Both the position numbers and the translations under genes were made by a program. From NCBI RefSeq assembly GCF_014698935.1, contig NZ_JACVMN010000002.1:1-64000 (forward strand): a stretch of 64,000 nucleotides of DNA. The letters run 5' to 3'. This document shows, piece after piece, positions 53,385 through 62,848 of this stretch. The number at the start of each line of letters is the position of its first letter. Position 1 is the stretch's first letter. This stretch comes from Flagellimonas sp. S3867 (GTDB lineage Bacteria > Bacteroidota > Bacteroidia > Flavobacteriales > Flavobacteriaceae). The notes below the pieces were generated by a model. It did not search any database, had not been told where the DNA came from, and saw only the letters and a list, made by a program, of their open reading frames with translations.

Positions 53385-54171
53385 TCTATTTGTTACTTTT
53401 TTATGCGTCTCCATGGCCTGGGGGCAATTCACCATACCCGAAAAACCACAAAAACAGACCAGTGTTTATGATTATATAAACCTATTGCCTGCTTCCCAAA
53501 GCAAAACTTTGGAGCAAAAACTCATTAGATATTCCGATAGTACCTCAACGCAAATAGTTATTGCGATAATTGGCTCCACGGAAGGAGAAAACATCAATTA
53601 TCTTGGAGCGCAATGGGGACAAAAATGGGGGATCGGCCAAGCCAACAAAGACAACGGAGTACTAGTACTTTTGGCCAGAGATGACCGTAGAATAGCCATT
53701 AATACCGGGTATGGCGTTGAAGGTTCCTTGACCGATATTATGTCGAAGCGTATTATTGAGTCTGTAATAATCCCCGAATTCAAAAGAGGGGACTATTATG
53801 GAGGGCTGGACAAAGGTGCCGACGCCATTTTTCAGGTTTTGACAGGAGAGTTTGAAGAGGAACGCACTTTTGGGAACGACCCAGGTTTTTCTTTAAAATC
53901 GTTATTGCCCCTTATCATATTCATCGTTATTCTGATCATTCTTTCACGAGGTCGAAAAAACAACCGTAATAATAGAGGTGGCAAAGGTGGTCGCAAATCG
54001 GGCATGGACATTTGGGACATGATCATACTCAGCAATATGGGACGTAGTTCCCGTTCCTCAGGAGGTGGTTTTGGAGGCGGAGGTTTTGGCTCCGGTGGCT
54101 TTGGAGGTGGATTTGGAGGTGGATTTGGTGGAGGCGGATTCGGTGGCGGAGGTGCTTCCGGGGGATGGTGA
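53365..54171 (+). CDS. TPM-domain membrane protein with glycine-rich tail (YgcG-like)
   Basis: Two in-frame ATGs, at 53353 and 53365, overlap the upstream gene; I use the second, which gives a compact signal peptide (MPYPKVSLFVTFLCVSMAWG). The roughly 268-residue protein has a periplasmic TPM domain (about 30-165: VYDYINLLPASQSKTLEQKL, GVLVLLARDDRRIAINTGYG). A membrane helix follows (about 180-198, LLPLIIFIVILIILS) and then a basic stretch. The low-complexity Gly/Phe/Ser tail (about 230-268) is encoded by GGTGGA/TTTGGA-like DNA repeats at about 54058-54165. It closes the M23-MerR-LemA-TPM-TPM operon. Confidence 0.93.
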   Translation: MPYPKVSLFVTFLCVSMAWGQFTIPEKPQKQTSVYDYINLLPASQSKTLEQKLIRYSDSTSTQIVIAIIGSTEGENINYLGAQWGQKWGIGQANKDNGVLVLLARDDRRIAINTGYGVEGSLTDIMSKRIIESVIIPEFKRGDYYGGLDKGADAIFQVLTGEFEEERTFGNDPGFSLKSLLPLIIFIVILIILSRGRKNNRNNRGGKGGRKSGMDIWDMIILSNMGRSSRSSGGGFGGGGFGSGGFGGGFGGGFGGGGFGGGGASGGW

Positions 54172-54205
54172 TATTAATTTTAAGTTCAACTAACCCGCAG
54201 ACAAA

Positions 54206-54619
54206 TCAATCCATTCGCTTGTAAAATATCTTATTTACTATTTTCCACTCCCCATCTATCTTTAACAAATTCATAAAATCCACAAAGGTGAAATCTTTAT
54301 ATTCCAGTTCCAATCTGGCATTCGCTGCATGACCCGAAATGGTAATCTCGGCTATGCGATTGACCCTATCCACTCTTGAACCCGATTTCATTCCACTGAA
54401 AAATTCAAGAGCATTTACCTCTTTATATCCTTCCTCAGTAATGTACTTCATGGTAGCGGTATCATGAAAGGCCTTTTTGAGGGTGTCAAAATCTCGATTG
54501 GAACCTCCCTCCATATAATAATTTAGGGTTTTCTCAATCAATTGATAATCCGATTCTTGAGCATTAACTGAGTAAAAAACGCTTACAGAAAAAAATAATA
54601 AGAGAAGATTGCGTATCAT
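54206..54619 (-). CDS. Exported NTF2-like protein (putative lumazine-binding family)
   Basis: I start at the ATG at 54619 (MIRNLLLLFFSVSVFYSVNAQ), a clean signal peptide; the longer frame adds 11 basic residues. The 137-residue protein shows an NTF2-like fold: DYQLIEKTLNYYMEGGSNRDFDTLKKAFHDTATMKYI, then NARLELEYKDFTFVDFMNLLKIDGEWKIVNKIF. The 'lumazine-binding' name is a family label, not a demonstrated activity. It is a single gene, convergent with the TPM operon and divergent from the alpha-2-macroglobulin gene, with 215 bases between starts in which no gene is seen. Confidence 0.88.
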   Translation of the reverse strand: MIRNLLLLFFSVSVFYSVNAQESDYQLIEKTLNYYMEGGSNRDFDTLKKAFHDTATMKYITEEGYKEVNALEFFSGMKSGSRVDRVNRIAEITISGHAANARLELEYKDFTFVDFMNLLKIDGEWKIVNKIFYKRMD

Positions 54620-54834
54620 GGCGGTTGCAGTTTTTTTTGTTGATGGTTTCAATTTATTAATTTTCCATGCTAGCCCCTACCTATAAATCATAAATATTTC
54701 ATAAGGTTAAGTCCAGTATGTCAAAACCATCCGTAAATCTTTACGAGCCATTCATAAACTCGATGTGCCCCAACATCCATTTTTAAGCTATCTTGTCTGT
54801 GGTTAAATCACAGTATAATTAATTCCCATTTGGT

Positions 54835-57800
54835 ATGTCGCGTTTTCTTCGAATTCTCTTTTTAACTCTTGTTATCCTTTCAGTTTCTTGTAAAAAGAAA
54901 GCACCTGAATCCGAAACCGACAATCTTTTCAAGTTTAAGGATTATATCAGCTATCATACCCATGGCAATCAGAGCATCTCTACACCCATTACCATTGTTC
55001 TTGCCCAACAATTAAACCAATTTGAACTTACACAAGAACTACCATCGGAATACCTCAAAATATCACCAAAAATTGAAGGCAAACTAGCCATTGAAAATGG
55101 AAGGGAGCTTACTTTTCAGCCATCGGAATACCTAAACCCAGATACCGAATATGTTGTGAGCTTAGCCCTTAACAAGCTTTTTGAGGATATTGACCGCGAC
55201 TTTAAAGAATACACTTTTAGTTTTAAAACCATTGCCCCAAATTTTAAAATTACTTTGGGGAATCTGCAATCGTATAGCAAAAACTGGCAATACCTTTCTG
55301 GCACGTTAAATGCTTCCGACATTTTAAACGCATCCAAAATGAATGGTGTCCTTTTGGTAAAACAGGGTGATAAAGAAATTCCAGTAAAATGGGACAATAA
55401 TGAAGAAAACGCCCAATATTTCAGTTTTAAAATTGATAGTATTTCCCGTAAAACTGAAGATAGCGAACTCACAATCAATTGGAATGGCAATAATTTTGGT
55501 ATTGACAATGAAGGTGAAGAAAAATACACCATCCCTGGGTTGAACAAATTTGTGGTGGTTGATGCGAAAACAACTTCTGCCCCCAATGCCGCACTTACCT
55601 TGAATTTTTCAGAACCTCTGAAACAAAATCAGAATCTCAACGGTCTTGTCACCATCGAAAATGCCCAAAATCTGCGCTACGAAATTGATGGAAATCTATT
55701 GAAAGTTTATCCTTCCAACCGAATTTTGGGAGAAGTACGGGTCAATGTTTTTGAGGGCATCAAAAGTGAATATGGTTTTACCTTGAAAAATCAATTTTCT
55801 GAATTGGTGTCTTTTGAGCAATTAAAACCAGCTGTGCGCCTCATTTCCAAAGGAACCATTCTTCCAGATGCGGCCTCCACACCTATTTATTTTGAAACCG
55901 TAAATCTTTCCGCTGTTGAAGTACGGGTTATCCAAGTATTTGAGAACAATATGTTACAGTTTCTCCAAAACAATAACCTAACCCAAGAATACAATTCTGA
56001 TCTCAGAACGGTGGGTAGAAGAGTAGCTTACAAAGTGATTCCGCTTTCAGAAAAAGGTGGTGAAAACACTAGCTACTGGAAAGCCCATGCGCTGAACCTT
56101 TCCGAATTGATAAAAATAAATCCAGGGTCTTTGTATCGGGTTGAGTTTAGCTTTAAAAAGGAGCACACCACCTACGATTGTGGAGATGTTGAGGATTCCG
56201 AAGGAATTTCAGAGGACATTGCCCTATCTAACCATGATGAAACCCAAGAAGAACGCTATTGGGACAATGAAATTTATAATTGGAGAAATTATAATTGGAA
56301 TTGGGAAGAACGGGACAACCCATGTCACTCTGCCTATTACAACGATACCCGATTGGTAACCACGAATCTTCTCGGAAGTGATTTGGGATTGATCGTGAAA
56401 AAAGGCAACAATCGCTCCTACCATTTTGCAGCAACCAATTTACTCACCACCAAGCCGGAGGCCAACGCTACTTTAAAACTGTATAACTATCAACAACAGC
56501 CATTGGGTGAAATTACCACAGATGCTTCTGGATTCGGAATATTTGATAGTGAGAAAAAAGTGGCCTTCGCCATTGCAGAAAAGAACAACAATTTCGCCTA
56601 CGCAAAGCTGGCCGATGGCAACGCACTTTCGCTAAGCAAGTTTGACGTATCTGGCGAAACTTTGCAAAATGGGTTACAGGGTTTCATGTATACCGAACGT
56701 GGTGTGCACCGTCCTGGCGACACTGTGCATTTAACCTTTGTTTTGAACGATAAGAGCAACCCCATTCCAAATAATCATCCCGTTACTTTGGAAGTGAGTG
56801 ATGCCCGAGGAAAGCTTGTCCAAAGAAATGTGCTCAAAGAAAGTTCATTGCATATTGAAGATGGTCTTTATGCCAAAAAAGAAGGGGATTTTTATTACTT
56901 CCCCATTCCCACAAAACCTGAAGCCTCAACCGGTACCTGGAATACCAAAATCATTGTGGGTGGTGCTGAATACAACAAGAGTTTAAAAATTGCCACCATA
57001 AAACCCAATCGACTTAAGGTTGATTTCTCTTTTGAAGATGAAATCCTAAAAGCAAATAAAAACAATATTGGCCAAGCAAAAGTACAATGGTTGCACGGTG
57101 CCCCTGCACGTAATCTTAAGATTGACATCAATGCCAATATACAAAATGCGCCTTCGGCCTTTCCAAAGTTTAATGATTATACCTTCCAAGATCCCGTGCG
57201 CACTTTCAATGCAATTGAAAATCAATTTATCCAATCCAAATTGGATGATAATGGGATTCTAAATATCAATGAAAAAATCAATGTAAATGGAAATGCTCCG
57301 GGAATGCTCCAGACCACATTTACTACCAAGGTTTTTGAAGGCGGGGGTGATTTCTCCATCGATGTTTTTTCCAAAAAACTAGCTCCCTTTAGTCATTTTG
57401 TGGGGCTTCGTTCCCCAAAAGCGCGTAGATATGGTTCATTTTTAACCGATGAGAATACCGAATTCGATGTAGCAAGTGTAAATGCTGATGGGAAGGCAGC
57501 TGGAAATCGCAAACTAAAAGTGCAAATCTTTAAGATTGAATGGCGTTGGTGGTGGAACCGAGGCCGAGATAATCTTTCCCGCTATGAAAATGCTACGGTT
57601 CACAGACCTTATAAAGAAATGTCCGTCACTACAGCAAACAACGGAAAAGGAAGCTTTAAAGTGAACATTCCAGATGATGACGGCGGCCGTTTTCTAATTC
57701 GGGTAATTGATGAAGTTTCAGGTCATGCCACTGGACGCACTGCATATTTTTATAGAAATTGGTGGAGAAGACCTGCTTCAGGGGATTCCGAAAGTTCAAA

Positions 57801-60390
57801 AATCTTGGTTTTCTCGGCTGACAAAGAAAAATATTCTTTGGGTGAAGAGGCCGTGGTCACTTTTCCTTCAGACAGAGGTGGCAGAGCCTTGTTGAGCATT
57901 GAAAATGGTTCTGAAGTCTTATCCCAACAATGGATTGAAACTTCGGCTAAAGAAACCAAAGCAACAATTCCTATTTCAGCAGAGATGGCACCGAATGCCT
58001 ACATCAACATTTCTTTATTGCAACCCCATGGTCAGGTCGCCAACGACCTTCCTATCCGCTTATATGGCGTGGTGCCCTTATTAGTTGAAAATCCAGCTAC
58101 ACATCTAAACCCAGAACTTCAAATGCCGGATGTGTTGCAGCCGGAAACCTCATTTAAAGTAAGCGTATCTGAAACCAGTAACAAACCCATGACCTACTCC
58201 CTAGCGGTAGTTGATGAAGGTTTATTGGACCTTACTCGATTCAAAACCCCGGATATTCATGGTGCATTTTATGCAAGACAAGCTTTAGGCGTAAAAACCT
58301 TTGACATTTTTGATGATGTTATGGGAGCCTATTCCATTAGTGTCGATAATATTTATGAAATCGGAGGCGGAGGCATTGGAGAAGGCGCCAAAAATAGAAA
58401 AGCACAACGTTTCAAACCTGTTGTCAGCTATCTTGGGCCATTTCATTTGAAGGCCGGCGAAAAAGTATCACACACCATAAACATGCCCAATTATGTCGGC
58501 TCGGTTCGCACCATGTTGATTGCCGGAAACCAAAACAATGCCTATGGCAATACAGAAAAAACTACCCCTGTTCGGAAACCATTAATGGTTTTGACCTCTT
58601 TGCCCAGAAAATTGTCTCCTGGGGAAAAGGTGACAATTCCAGTTACCGTATTTGCCATGGAAAAAAAGGTGAAAAACGTAAAGGTTTCTATTGATGCGGG
58701 CAAAGCGTTGGAACCATTGGGTGCAATCTCCAAAAACATCACTTTTGATGCTGTGGGTGAGCAAATCGTGAATTTTGATTTCAAGGTTAATCCAACCAAG
58801 TCCTTTCAAACCATAAAAGTTACTGCTTCGGGTGCAGGGGAAAATGCCAGCAATGCAATTGAAATAGATGTAGAAAATCCAAATCCGGTTACCACCAAAA
58901 GTACTTTATACACTTTAGATGCCAATCAATCCGAATCCGTGTTGTTGGAACCTTTTGGAACTTCTGGCACCAACTCAGCAACAATTGAGTTTTCAACGCT
59001 CCCTCCTATGGATTTCTCCAAACGGATGGAGTATCTCTTGAGATATCCGCATGGTTGTGTTGAGCAAACTACCTCAGCGGCATTTCCACAATTGTTTTTG
59101 GATGATGTGCTCGATATTACTTTCGATAAGAAAAAAGAGGTGGAGAAAAACATCAAAGCTGCGATTAAAAGGCTCAACAATTTCCAAACTTCCAGTGGAG
59201 GATTAAGTTACTGGCCAGGTAATAGTGGGGCAGATGATTGGGGCACCTCCTACGCCGGTCATTTTATGTTGGAAGCCAAACAAAAAGGATATCAACTGCC
59301 TTTGACTTTTTTAAGCAATTGGTTACGCTATCAGAAAAACACAGCCCGGCAATGGAGCAATCAACAAAGCCGGTATAATGACGATATGGCTCAAGCGTAC
59401 CGTTTGTATACCTTGGCCTTGGCCCAACAACCAGAGCTGGCGGCCATGAACCGCCTCCGAGAGGCAAAAAACCTTAGCAATGAAGCTAAATGGCGATTGG
59501 CAGCAGCCTATGCATTGGTCGGCAAAAAAGAAGTGGCAAAAGAGCTGGTTCAAATTGCCAACATTGACTTTGAACCCAATTCCTATAATTATAGAACCTA
59601 TGGTTCTGTGTTCAGAAATCGGGCTATGGCTTTGGAGACCATGGTCATTCTTGGTGATTCCCAACAACGTGATTTGGCTGTTTCATTGGCGAAGAACCTT
59701 TCTTCCCAACGATGGTACAGCACCCAGGAAACATCATATGCCCTATTGGCAATGGCCAAAATGGTGGGGAAAAATGGAGGCAAATCCCTTGACCTTACTT
59801 TTACCAATAATGGAAAAGAAGTTGTTGTAAAAACAGATAGGGCCATCGCACAGCGCAATCTTGTTATTTCAGAAGCAAGAGAGGAGATTCAGGTCAAGAA
59901 CAATCAAAACAATACCATTTATGCCACTCTGGTGCAAAGCGGCAAGCTTCCTGTGGGTCAAGAATTGGCCCAAGCTCAAAATCTAAGGCTTTCCGTAGAC
60001 TATCTTGATGCCCTTGGAAACCATATCGATGTTGCACAATTACGTCAGGGAACAGAGTTACAGGCAAAATTGACCGTTTTCAATAGTTCCAACGATTATA
60101 TTGATAACTTGGCACTGACACAGATTGTGCCCAGCGGGTGGGAAATTGTGAATACATCTTATGCAGGAACATCGGACTCCAATTCCAGCAAAGCTGAATA
60201 CATTGATGTGCGTGACGAACGAACCCATTTCTATTTTGATCTAGCGGGCAAAAAGTCCAAAACCTTCATTGTAAAGCTGAATGCTTCTTTCTTGGGTGAG
60301 TATTATCTACCGGGGTCACAGGTTGAAGCCATGTACGATAATAATTACCACGCTCGAAACAAAGGAAAATGGATTTCCATAGTGCAATAA
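54835..60390 (+). CDS. Bacterial alpha-2-macroglobulin lipoprotein with thioester motif
   Basis: This very large 1851-residue lipoprotein (Cys19 after MSRFLRILFLTLVILSVS) has a series of MG-type beta-sandwich domains and a bait-region neighbourhood (about 1090-1200). The thioester domain carries Cys1408 in HGCVEQTTSAAFPQL (the CxEQ motif), and a C-terminal MG/receptor-like region follows. In the periplasm such proteins trap attacking proteases through the bait and thioester. The family normally sits beside a penicillin-binding protein 1C gene, as here (pbpC, 111 bases downstream), which suggests joint defence and repair of the cell wall. Trp/Asn-rich inserts (for example YWDNEIYNWRNYNWNWEERD) are typical of Bacteroidota versions. 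Confidence 0.96.
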   Translation: MSRFLRILFLTLVILSVSCKKKAPESETDNLFKFKDYISYHTHGNQSISTPITIVLAQQLNQFELTQELPSEYLKISPKIEGKLAIENGRELTFQPSEYLNPDTEYVVSLALNKLFEDIDRDFKEYTFSFKTIAPNFKITLGNLQSYSKNWQYLSGTLNASDILNASKMNGVLLVKQGDKEIPVKWDNNEENAQYFSFKIDSISRKTEDSELTINWNGNNFGIDNEGEEKYTIPGLNKFVVVDAKTTSAPNAALTLNFSEPLKQNQNLNGLVTIENAQNLRYEIDGNLLKVYPSNRILGEVRVNVFEGIKSEYGFTLKNQFSELVSFEQLKPAVRLISKGTILPDAASTPIYFETVNLSAVEVRVIQVFENNMLQFLQNNNLTQEYNSDLRTVGRRVAYKVIPLSEKGGENTSYWKAHALNLSELIKINPGSLYRVEFSFKKEHTTYDCGDVEDSEGISEDIALSNHDETQEERYWDNEIYNWRNYNWNWEERDNPCHSAYYNDTRLVTTNLLGSDLGLIVKKGNNRSYHFAATNLLTTKPEANATLKLYNYQQQPLGEITTDASGFGIFDSEKKVAFAIAEKNNNFAYAKLADGNALSLSKFDVSGETLQNGLQGFMYTERGVHRPGDTVHLTFVLNDKSNPIPNNHPVTLEVSDARGKLVQRNVLKESSLHIEDGLYAKKEGDFYYFPIPTKPEASTGTWNTKIIVGGAEYNKSLKIATIKPNRLKVDFSFEDEILKANKNNIGQAKVQWLHGAPARNLKIDINANIQNAPSAFPKFNDYTFQDPVRTFNAIENQFIQSKLDDNGILNINEKINVNGNAPGMLQTTFTTKVFEGGGDFSIDVFSKKLAPFSHFVGLRSPKARRYGSFLTDENTEFDVASVNADGKAAGNRKLKVQIFKIEWRWWWNRGRDNLSRYENATVHRPYKEMSVTTANNGKGSFKVNIPDDDGGRFLIRVIDEVSGHATGRTAYFYRNWWRRPASGDSESSKILVFSADKEKYSLGEEAVVTFPSDRGGRALLSIENGSEVLSQQWIETSAKETKATIPISAEMAPNAYINISLLQPHGQVANDLPIRLYGVVPLLVENPATHLNPELQMPDVLQPETSFKVSVSETSNKPMTYSLAVVDEGLLDLTRFKTPDIHGAFYARQALGVKTFDIFDDVMGAYSISVDNIYEIGGGGIGEGAKNRKAQRFKPVVSYLGPFHLKAGEKVSHTINMPNYVGSVRTMLIAGNQNNAYGNTEKTTPVRKPLMVLTSLPRKLSPGEKVTIPVTVFAMEKKVKNVKVSIDAGKALEPLGAISKNITFDAVGEQIVNFDFKVNPTKSFQTIKVTASGAGENASNAIEIDVENPNPVTTKSTLYTLDANQSESVLLEPFGTSGTNSATIEFSTLPPMDFSKRMEYLLRYPHGCVEQTTSAAFPQLFLDDVLDITFDKKKEVEKNIKAAIKRLNNFQTSSGGLSYWPGNSGADDWGTSYAGHFMLEAKQKGYQLPLTFLSNWLRYQKNTARQWSNQQSRYNDDMAQAYRLYTLALAQQPELAAMNRLREAKNLSNEAKWRLAAAYALVGKKEVAKELVQIANIDFEPNSYNYRTYGSVFRNRAMALETMVILGDSQQRDLAVSLAKNLSSQRWYSTQETSYALLAMAKMVGKNGGKSLDLTFTNNGKEVVVKTDRAIAQRNLVISEAREEIQVKNNQNNTIYATLVQSGKLPVGQELAQAQNLRLSVDYLDALGNHIDVAQLRQGTELQAKLTVFNSSNDYIDNLALTQIVPSGWEIVNTSYAGTSDSNSSKAEYIDVRDERTHFYFDLAGKKSKTFIVKLNASFLGEYYLPGSQVEAMYDNNYHARNKGKWISIVQ

Positions 60391-60392
60391 AA

Positions 60393-60482
60393 TGTCACAC
60401 TGAGCCTGTCGAAGTGTTGTTGTTGGGCCAATCGGGATACAAAACCAATTGGGTCTCACCCTTCGACAAGCTCAGGATGACA
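60393..60482. repeat. REP-like long palindrome (type 2) between A2M and pbpC
   Basis: TGTCACACTGAGCCTGTCGA (60393-60412) and CTTCGACAAGCTCAGGATGA (60461-60480), with the outer TGTCA/TGACA, form an imperfect long palindrome. Inner arms CCAAT/ATTGG are also present. This TTCGACAAGCTCAGGATGACA type is a familiar dispersed intergenic repeat. It differs in sequence from the element at 40425-40491. Confidence 0.8.
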
Positions 60483-60501
60483 CAGACCCCAACACAAAGT
60501 C

Positions 60502-62844
60502 ATGTGGAAGAAGCATAAATTTAAATTAAGCCTGCTCTTACTTTTCTTCTTGATTTGGCTCTTCTGTTTGCCCAAGGTTTTGTTTGAGGAACCCACCTCA
60601 ACCGTGGTCACCAGTTCAGATGGAATATTGATTGGCGCCCGAATTGCTGATGACGGGCAATGGCGTTTTCCGAAGATGGATTCTATACCAGAGCGTTTCA
60701 AACAAAGTGTGCTGTTGTTTGAAGATGAATATTTTTATAAACATCCTGGATTTAATCCCATTTCTATTTTCAATGCTATAAAACACAACTTGACCAAGGA
60801 CACCCGAAGGGGAGGAAGCACCATAACCCAACAGGTAATCAGGTTGAGCAGAAAAAACAAGTCTCGCACCTATTTTGAAAAGTGCATTGAGCTTTTTTTG
60901 GCTACCCGTTTGGAATTTAGACATTCCAAGGATGACATTCTCAAACTATACGCTACGCATACCCCTTACGGTGGTAATGTGGTGGGGTTGGAAACGGCTT
61001 CTTGGCGTTATTTTGGCATTCCTGCGCAAGAATTGAGCTGGGGGCAATCCGCAACCTTGGCGGTATTGCCCAATGCCCCCTCATTGATTTTTCCAGGTAG
61101 GAATGAACAAATCTTACTTGCAAAGCGTAATCGATTGCTGAAAAAATTATTGGATAAAAAACATATTGATCAAACCACCTACGAACTTGCCATTTTAGAG
61201 CCATTGCCACAAAAACCACGTTCCTTGCCCAATATTGCTCCTCATCTCACGGAGCGAATAAAAAAAGAACATCCTGGGGAGCGCATAAAGACTTCCATTG
61301 ATAGGCATTTACAAAATCAGGTAAATATTCTGGCGGAACGTCATTACAATCAACTGAAAACCAATGAAATCTATAACCTTTCCATTTTGGTTTTGGATGT
61401 CGAAACCAGAAAAGTGCTGAGTTATGTTGGCAATTCCCCTACTACCAAAGCGCATGGAAATTATGTGGACATCATCACCAAAAAAAGAAGTACCGGAAGC
61501 ACTTTAAAACCTTTTTTGTTTGCCTCCCTGTTGCACGAAGGTCAGTTGCTGCCCAATAGTTTGGTAAAGGATATTCCAACCGTAATCAATGGCTACAATC
61601 CTAAAAACTTCAACAAAAAATACGCTGGAGCAGTACCTGCGAGCAGGGCACTTTCACGTTCATTAAATGTACCCGCAGTTCGACTGCTTAGACAATATGG
61701 GCTGCAAAAATTCTACAACAAGCTACATAAAATGAATCTGCGGTCTTTGGATAGGCCCGCCAGTCACTATGGCCTTCCTCTTATTTTAGGTGGTGCAGAA
61801 GGTTCTTTGTGGGATATTACCAAAACTTATGCTTCGGCAGCTTCTACCTTAAATTTTTTCTTATCCAATTCGAGCACTTATCGTACCGACGAATTTGCAG
61901 AGCCAACTTATTTTCAACAGGGAGAATCCGATTTTGGCACTGAACAGTTCGAACCTCCAATTTTGAATGCAGGGTCATTGTACCACACCTTTAAATCGTT
62001 GCAAGAAGTGAATCGTCCCGAAGGAGATGAAAACTGGCAGTTTTTTGACTCGTCACAAGCCATTGCATGGAAAACGGGAACCAGTTTTGGGTTTAAGGAT
62101 GCCTGGGCGGTTGGGGTTACACCAAAATATGCCATTGGAATCTGGGTTGGTAATGCAGATGGTGAAGGCAGACCTGGACTCACTGGAATTACAGCCGCGG
62201 CACCACTGCTTTTTGATGTTTTGGACGCATTGCCACGAAGTGGATGGTTTCAGGAACCTTTTGATGACCTAATTGAACTGGAAGTTTGTAAGGAAAGTGG
62301 ATTTATAGCCTCAACATTTTGTGATATCATTCAGAAAGAGCTGTTACCAATAAAAGGAACTAGAAGTAAACAATGCCCCTATCATCATCAAATGTTTTTG
62401 GACAAAGAGGGGGAATTCAGAGTAAATTCGGATTGTTATCCTCTGGAAAATATGGTACAGAAAAATTGGTTCAGCTTACCTACGGTGGTTGAATATTATT
62501 ATGCCAATTCCCACCCCAATTATAAGAGTCTGCCCTCTTTTTTGGAAGGGTGCCATGCCGAAGAAAAGCAATTGATGGAGTTTATCTATCCCAAAAAGAA
62601 TGAAGAAATTCTTTTGCCACGGGACTTGGGCAAAACTTCTAAAGAAATCATATTTAAACTGGCTCACCAACAACCGGAAAGCACAGTACATTGGTATTTG
62701 GACGAAACTTATATTGGGTCAACCTCCAACTTTCACGAATTGATTATTGAAACACAACTTCGCAACTACAAATTAACCGCGGTTGATGATGAAGGCAATA
62801 GAATTCAACAGAATCTGAATATACAAATGGCTACCGAAAATTAA
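60502..62844 (+). CDS. pbpC: Penicillin-binding protein 1C
   Basis: This 780-residue bifunctional cell-wall synthase has an N-terminal membrane anchor (about 7-25). The glycosyltransferase domain follows (about 50-230) with catalytic Glu74 in VLLFEDEYFYKHPGFNP and RGGSTITQQVIRLS. The transpeptidase domain (about 270-570) has Ser333 and Lys336 in TGSTLKPFLFASLL and the KTG motif in WKTGTSFGFKDAWAVG. The C-terminal BiPBP_C domain ends the protein. Pairing with the alpha-2-macroglobulin gene is the conserved arrangement. It converges with der with four bases between stops. The ATG lies 20 bases after the palindromic repeat. Confidence 0.97.
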   Translation: MWKKHKFKLSLLLLFFLIWLFCLPKVLFEEPTSTVVTSSDGILIGARIADDGQWRFPKMDSIPERFKQSVLLFEDEYFYKHPGFNPISIFNAIKHNLTKDTRRGGSTITQQVIRLSRKNKSRTYFEKCIELFLATRLEFRHSKDDILKLYATHTPYGGNVVGLETASWRYFGIPAQELSWGQSATLAVLPNAPSLIFPGRNEQILLAKRNRLLKKLLDKKHIDQTTYELAILEPLPQKPRSLPNIAPHLTERIKKEHPGERIKTSIDRHLQNQVNILAERHYNQLKTNEIYNLSILVLDVETRKVLSYVGNSPTTKAHGNYVDIITKKRSTGSTLKPFLFASLLHEGQLLPNSLVKDIPTVINGYNPKNFNKKYAGAVPASRALSRSLNVPAVRLLRQYGLQKFYNKLHKMNLRSLDRPASHYGLPLILGGAEGSLWDITKTYASAASTLNFFLSNSSTYRTDEFAEPTYFQQGESDFGTEQFEPPILNAGSLYHTFKSLQEVNRPEGDENWQFFDSSQAIAWKTGTSFGFKDAWAVGVTPKYAIGIWVGNADGEGRPGLTGITAAAPLLFDVLDALPRSGWFQEPFDDLIELEVCKESGFIASTFCDIIQKELLPIKGTRSKQCPYHHQMFLDKEGEFRVNSDCYPLENMVQKNWFSLPTVVEYYYANSHPNYKSLPSFLEGCHAEEKQLMEFIYPKKNEEILLPRDLGKTSKEIIFKLAHQQPESTVHWYLDETYIGSTSNFHELIIETQLRNYKLTAVDDEGNRIQQNLNIQMATEN

Positions 62845-62848
62845 ATCT

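Noticed and set aside
54058..54165. GGTGGATTTGGAGG-like DNA repeats as a separate repeat element
   Set aside because: They encode the in-frame Gly-rich tail typical of YgcG-like TPM proteins and need no other explanation.
54797..54813. CTGTG/CACAG inverted repeat before the alpha-2-macroglobulin gene as a CRP site
   Set aside because: The half-sites are five bases apart, not the six of a CRP/FNR site, and only short arms match. It may be chance.
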